Assembly: GCA_029237755.1 (NCBI GenBank)
Contig: JAQZBT010000038.1
Span: 1-8,129 of the forward strand
DNA length: 8,129 nucleotides
Direction of reading: 5' to 3'
Origin: Candidatus Saccharimonadota bacterium
GTDB lineage: Bacteria > Patescibacteriota > Saccharimonadia > UBA4664
Shown: positions 5,069-8,129 of the stretch, piece after piece
How positions within the stretch are numbered: the first letter of the stretch is position 1
Layout: each line of letters starts with the position of its first letter
The notes under the pieces: model-generated
Seen by the model: only the letters and a program-made list of their open reading frames with translations
Databases searched by the model: none
Told to the model about the DNA's origin: nothing
Made by a program: the position numbers and the translations under genes

Positions 5069-5610
5069 TTCGCCATCCCCGGCTTAAAGCCAATGACGAG
5101 TGTACCCGTCCAGCCGCCCTGGACCTGCACGATGTTCACGACATCGGCGTTGGCGATGCGGGTGGACTTCTCGGCCAGTGCCTTGCGCAGTGCCAGGACT
5201 TGGTCATAGGTCTTGGTCGAAACGGTCATCTGTACCGGCTTGGCCTCGTCACCTGTCAGCACTACCGTCTCCAGGTCAGTGTCCTTGGGAAGTACTTTGA
5301 CCAGGTCGGCGATCAATACGGAGAACTTCGTCTGCGAGTCCTGCACAAACTTAATCGCGTTCAGGCGCTCGCTGGCGTCCTGGGCCTTGGGCAGGAAGTC
5401 CTTGCTGATCTTCTCGATGTCTTTCTGCTTGGTCGTGACGTCAGAGGCCACCTTATTGGTCTGCTCGCGCAGCAGGTATAATGCGCCGCCGAACACTACC
5501 GCCAGCACTACCACGACCACAAACATTACACGCAGATAGCGCAGCGCCAGGCGGTTGAGTTTGGCGAATCGGATCTGGCTCTTCAGGTCCGGGGGCATGA
5601 GGTTGATCAC
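5065..5610 (-). CDS. pilN: Type IV pilus assembly protein PilN
   Basis: PilN bridges PilM and PilO: its short cytoplasmic N-terminus inserts into a PilM groove. The chosen start is GTG at 5610, giving 181 residues beginning (M)INLMPPDLK, the conserved INLLP-type PilM-binding tail. Support: GGAGG lies 7 nt upstream, and GTGA overlaps the pilM stop. A longer reading from an ATG at 5712 would add 34 residues that mirror pilM in another frame and can be discarded. Features: basic segment 10-27, membrane helix about 27-48, coiled coil about 50-90, then a ferredoxin-like domain containing ADLVKVLPKDTDLETVVLTG. The end overlaps pilO by ATGA. Confidence 0.92.
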   Translation of the reverse strand: MINLMPPDLKSQIRFAKLNRLALRYLRVMFVVVVVLAVVFGGALYLLREQTNKVASDVTTKQKDIEKISKDFLPKAQDASERLNAIKFVQDSQTKFSVLIADLVKVLPKDTDLETVVLTGDEAKPVQMTVSTKTYDQVLALRKALAEKSTRIANADVVNIVQVQGGWTGTLVIGFKPGMAK

Positions 5611-6665
5611 AGATGCCCCTCCAGTCGCGCCAGCCCAATCGCCGTCGTGTACATAGGTGCGTCGTACTTGCTCACTTTGTGCACCTGCTTCGGCGTCACC
5701 AGACCGGCCCACGGGTCGGCCACGATCACCGGCACACTGATCTCAGCCGCCATATACTCCAGGAATCCGGGCATCGACGCACTGCCGCCACCCACGATGA
5801 TTGTCTCGATCTTGCGCTTGCTCGCGCTGCGGTTCTCGTAGAATTTGATAACCTTGCGCATCTCGTCGCACATCTTCTTCAGTGGCGCGCCCAAGCTGGC
5901 CATAACCTTCGGCTGCAGGCCGGAAGGACCCACGCCAAACTTGTACTTGATCTCGTTGGCCTGCTCCGGCTTGATGCCCAGGTCTTTCACCAATTGCTGC
6001 GTCAGCGTGTCGCCGCCCATCGGGATGGTGTTGGTCAGGCGGATGACCTTGTCGTGCACTGTCAGGTCGATCGAAGTCGAACCAATATCTGCCACCAGCG
6101 TCGGCTTATCCATCTGTGTCGACTCCACGATCGCGCGGGTAGCCGCGGATAGGGAAGAGTCGATCAGGCCGACTTCGAAGCCCATCAGGTCAAACAACTT
6201 AATGTAACTGTCCACAATCGCGCGCGGCGCCGCCACCATCAGAACCTCGTTGCGCTCGGTGCCGGTCTCGATCGTCTCGTAGTCGATGTAGAGGTCGGGT
6301 AGGGGAACGGGGATATACTGCTCAGCTTCCAGGTGGACCGCCTGGTCCAGGTCGGCCGCATCCATGGGCGGCAGGTCGAGTACGCGGGTAAACACCTTGG
6401 CTACCGGCAGCGCTGTCGCCACCCGGGTCGCCGTAATCTTGCCGAAGCTCATCTGCTTGAGCAGCGGCTTCATGGCATCGGCGATCTCTTCGGGGTCTAC
6501 GATGATGCCTTCCACAATCGCTTCTTCCGGGAAGTTGGCATATCCGTAACCCATAACTTCGTACCGGCCGCCGCTAATCGTCTTCAGCTGCAGCATCTTG
6601 GCAGTGCGAGTGCCCAAGTCAAAGCCAAAAACCGGCTTCTCCTGATAAACCAGTGGCACACGCAT
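5607..6665 (-). CDS. pilM: Type IV pilus actin-like ATPase PilM
   Basis: PilM is a cytoplasmic actin/FtsA-fold protein that binds nucleotide and the PilN tail and connects the pilus motor to the inner-membrane platform. The 352-residue protein is full length. Nucleotide-binding motifs are in order: phosphate-1 FGFDLGTRTAK at 13-23, phosphate-2 VADIGSTSIDLTV at 191-203, and adenosine motif IIVGGGSASMPG at 289-300. Family blocks such as QAVHLEAEQYIPVPL (108-122) and the GGDTLTQQL segment (218-225) are also present. The ATG at 6665 is preceded by a weak AAGTGAG 11 nt away and an extended -10 about 40 nt upstream. It is the first gene of the operon with pilN, pilO and the PilP-position gene. Confidence 0.95.
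   Translation of the reverse strand: MRVPLVYQEKPVFGFDLGTRTAKMLQLKTISGGRYEVMGYGYANFPEEAIVEGIIVDPEEIADAMKPLLKQMSFGKITATRVATALPVAKVFTRVLDLPPMDAADLDQAVHLEAEQYIPVPLPDLYIDYETIETGTERNEVLMVAAPRAIVDSYIKLFDLMGFEVGLIDSSLSAATRAIVESTQMDKPTLVADIGSTSIDLTVHDKVIRLTNTIPMGGDTLTQQLVKDLGIKPEQANEIKYKFGVGPSGLQPKVMASLGAPLKKMCDEMRKVIKFYENRSASKRKIETIIVGGGSASMPGFLEYMAAEISVPVIVADPWAGLVTPKQVHKVSKYDAPMYTTAIGLARLEGHL
5618..5622 (-). promoter_or_regulatory. Shine-Dalgarno site deciding the pilN GTG start
   Basis: GGAGG (5622 to 5618, minus strand) precedes GTG 5610 by 7 nt and lies inside the last codons of pilM. It favours the GTG over the internal ATG at 5598, which would remove the conserved INL residues. Confidence 0.8.
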
Positions 6666-6754
6666 AACTAGGCTTGCTCACTTCTTGCCATTATTGCTTC
6701 TTATTGTATCAAACCGGTTATGCCTAATCTAGGGCTAGCAGGTTTGAAGTAGCG
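6666..6754. other. Noncoding region between the inverted repeat and pilM
   Basis: With the inverted repeat, this makes up the 208-bp gap between the surface-protein stop and pilM. Apart from the pilM promoter and its leader I see no gene, RNA or further repeat. It is more A/T-rich near 6681-6711 than the surrounding coding DNA, as usual for a promoter. Confidence 0.6.
6703..6711 (-). promoter_or_regulatory. Extended -10 promoter of the pilM operon
   Basis: Minus-strand TG-A-TACAAT (6711 to 6703) matches the ruvB promoter over nine bases. Expected transcription start is near 6696, leaving a leader of about 31 nt with only a weak SD (AAGTGAG, 6683-6677). Unlike the other TGnTACAAT promoters in the window, this one is not leaderless. 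The palindrome AACCGGTT (6712-6719) abuts the TG element and could be an operator, but this is unproven. Confidence 0.62.
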
Positions 6755-6879
6755 CCGTAAGCGAGAGTTAGGCTGGCAGCGTCTGGGGGAAAAGAAGACT
6801 TAGAGCAAGTGTAGGCAACAAGCAAGAGGAGGAAGAAAAAGAAGCGTAGCCGGCTGGCCAGCCTAACTCTCGCTTACGG
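6755..6879. repeat. Perfect 23-bp inverted repeat enclosing 79 bp
   Basis: Bases 6755-6777 (starting CCGTAAGCGAGAG, ending GGCTGGC) are the exact reverse complement of 6857-6879. The pairing ends on both sides at mismatches (6754/6880 and 6778/6856). The right arm contains the stop codon (6876-6874) and last proline codon of the surface-protein gene. The 79-bp centre (6778-6856) is purine-rich on the plus strand, has no ORF, and holds palindrome AGCCGGCT (6848-6855) at its edge; GGCTGGCCAGCC (6853-6864) spans its boundary with the right arm. No flanking target duplication is apparent. It is not a standard terminator, because no T-run follows the left arm on the minus strand. Confidence 0.9.
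6832..6866 (-). terminator. Possible intrinsic terminator after the surface-protein gene
   Basis: On the minus strand TAGGCTGG (6866-6859) can pair with CCGGCTA (6853-6847 region) through a 7-bp stem with one bulge and one G-T pair around a CCAG loop. After four bases comes a pyrimidine stretch with TTCTTTTTCTT. It lies about 8 nt after the stop codon at 6874. The stem is imperfect and the T-run is interrupted and offset, so this is tentative; the larger 23-bp repeat would compete with it. Confidence 0.3.
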
Positions 6880-8129
6880 AGACCAGAAGTCGTAGAACGA
6901 CACGCCCCACTCAAAGTTGCCCGTCACGACATTACTGGTAAACACCAGGTTTCCCGATTGCGCCAGGTCGATGGTCTGTCCCAGCAGCGCTCCAATTTCA
7001 CCGGCCTGTCCCAGCGTCACCTTGGTGTACTTGGCATAAAACACCGATCCCGCGGCCGCGCCCTGGTTACCGATATCGACGGTAAGGATGTCTTTAGCCG
7101 TAAACAGTTGCGGGCCGTTCAAAGTATCGCAGTACGTACCGTCAGTAGCGAGAGTGCAGGACTGACCCGAGTAGAAGGTGATAAATTCCATGCCGACCTG
7201 CGAAGAGTTGGTCGCTACAGTTGACGTCTGCTGTGTCGTCACGCCGGTCGAGCCGTCGACCATGATGATCGGCTGGGTCGCCACGCTTTCAGCTACTTTG
7301 ATCAAAGCCGAGTTGCGCATCAGGAAGTTGCCGGTGATCCAGGCATTACCCGACACGACCACCGTGCAACTCTGCTTAATATCAACATTGCCCGTTATCT
7401 TCACATTGGCCGGCCACGTCACAGTCCCGCTATTACCGGGACAGGTCGCTGCCGCCGCGGTCAAAGTCGGACTACCGGCTGCGACCCAAGCCGCGGCATG
7501 CGCCGGCCGGTCGTACGGCGGCAAAGCCGGAGGTGCTACGCCGCTCGTTGCACCCAGCCCTGAGTCGGTCATCTGCGTCGGGTATGAAGTGGTTTGACCA
7601 TTGGCTGCCACGTCGCCGTAGATGTGTGCCTGGACGCTATTGAGAGTGATTGGGTCGGGCAGCACCCCGCTGGCGCAGACCTGAGGATACTGACCGACGC
7701 CGGCGCCCTGGCCGCCGTTTCCGCAACGCGCGTTGGCTACATTTACGTCAATCGGCACCGTGGGCTTACCGATCGACGACGTGTTGCTCATGGCCAAATA
7801 GCCGCCGACATAGATCGGCCCCTGCGATACATTGGACGAGTTACGCATAATCAGACCGCCTGGACCGGTCTGGACGGCGTAGGAGCCAGCCGGTTTGCCG
7901 TGCACGATGGCCTTGATGCGGCGCGTGGCGATCGGGGTGGTGGCACTCGCTGTCCGGAACACCCGGCCTACCACGTACACCACATACTCCTTGTCGAGGT
8001 CGCCGGTCGCCTGCGCACAGATCTGGTAAGTACCTCGGCCCTTGACCGTATCGTTGAAGGCCTCCACTTGTCCGCCCAAGTCCGTGGCCGCCATCGGGCA
8101 CGTCCCGGAGATACCGGTGCCGCTCCACG
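6874..8129 (-). CDS. Secreted beta-rich surface protein, PilX-like (N-terminus outside window)
   Basis: The frame is open from the right edge to the TAA at 6874, giving 417 visible residues; the apparent ATG at 8094 is internal, since 11 in-frame codons (WSGTGISGTCP) precede it. No start, signal peptide or pilin motif is visible. Content is small, polar and glycine/threonine/serine-rich with repeating hydrophobic strands that look beta-helical (about 90-116, 236-282, 368-400, e.g. KITGNVDIKQSCTVVVSGNA). The segment GRVFRTASATTPIATRRIKAIV and the ALLGQTIDLAQSGNLVFTS ending recall PilX-type minor pilins carrying a DUF7305-like domain. Eight cysteines fall in neighbouring pairs (10/37, 135/151, 229/254, 324/333), suggesting disulfides and an extracellular location. 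Position just upstream of pilM on the same strand supports a minor pilin or tip adhesin. Family assignment is moderate. Confidence 0.75.
   Translation of the reverse strand, partial: WSGTGISGTCPMAATDLGGQVEAFNDTVKGRGTYQICAQATGDLDKEYVVYVVGRVFRTASATTPIATRRIKAIVHGKPAGSYAVQTGPGGLIMRNSSNVSQGPIYVGGYLAMSNTSSIGKPTVPIDVNVANARCGNGGQGAGVGQYPQVCASGVLPDPITLNSVQAHIYGDVAANGQTTSYPTQMTDSGLGATSGVAPPALPPYDRPAHAAAWVAAGSPTLTAAAATCPGNSGTVTWPANVKITGNVDIKQSCTVVVSGNAWITGNFLMRNSALIKVAESVATQPIIMVDGSTGVTTQQTSTVATNSSQVGMEFITFYSGQSCTLATDGTYCDTLNGPQLFTAKDILTVDIGNQGAAAGSVFYAKYTKVTLGQAGEIGALLGQTIDLAQSGNLVFTSNVVTGNFEWGVSFYDFWSP

Noticed and set aside
5611..5712. N-terminal extension of PilN from an ATG at 5712
   Set aside because: It would lie wholly inside pilM in another frame, lacks pilus-like features, and the GTG at 5610 has GGAGG spacing and the conserved INL start.
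6812..6886. Plus-strand frame rich in Arg/Lys after a GAGGAGG sequence (6826-6832)
   Set aside because: The SD-like purines are not followed by a usable start codon, and the frame is bounded by a stop at 6812-6814; the lysine codons only reflect the purine run.
1..8129. CRISPR arrays, tRNA/rRNA genes, integrases or transposases, toxin-antitoxin or defence modules
   Set aside because: I looked on both strands for spaced direct repeats, tRNA-like TTCGA/CCA ends and known protein motifs and found none; no new defence or mobile system is supported here.

Overview
The window is a gene-dense, GC-rich bacterial segment with mostly G/C third codon positions. TGA is a normal stop (859, 3441, 4046, and the pilM and pilN ends), so the recoded Gracilibacteria/Absconditabacteria are excluded. 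Very tight packing, small proteins, and a type IV pilus pilM-pilN-pilO cluster ending in a tiny PilP-position gene suggest a Patescibacteria/CPR genome, most likely Candidatus Saccharibacteria. That placement is inferred from gene style, not from a marker search.

Left third (1-2297). A Nudix hydrolase (minus strand, cut by the left edge) is divergent from a plus-strand operon encoding a PCC/DUF296-domain protein, a HAD phosphatase and an aldo/keto reductase. The two divergent start codons are only 18 bp apart. Both appear to use -10 boxes that overlap each other and lie 6-7 nt from the start codons, so both mRNAs would be leaderless. Middle (2401-4249). RuvB, the branch-migration motor of Holliday-junction processing, is followed with a 4-nt overlap by a YfbR-type HD phosphohydrolase, and then by a 61-codon gene of unknown function. 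ruvB and the small gene also have -10 boxes exactly 6 nt before the ATG.

Right half (4233-8129, minus strand). A pilus assembly operon pilM-pilN-pilO-small PilP-like gene is joined by ATGA/GTGA overlaps. It starts from an extended -10 promoter with a short leader and ends at a good intrinsic terminator that lies inside the convergent 61-codon gene. Upstream of pilM is the C-terminal part of a large secreted beta-rich, cysteine-paired protein resembling PilX-type pilins. Between it and pilM is a perfect 23-bp inverted repeat enclosing 79 bp. PilM (cytoplasmic actin-like), PilN and PilO (inner membrane) form the alignment platform of the pilus; the surface protein may be a minor pilin or tip protein.

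I see no CRISPR, tRNA, rRNA, transposase, phage gene or defence system. The genes are of known kinds. What deserves a second look is the regulatory architecture: leaderless and overlapping divergent promoters, a terminator inside an opposing gene, and the long inverted repeat.
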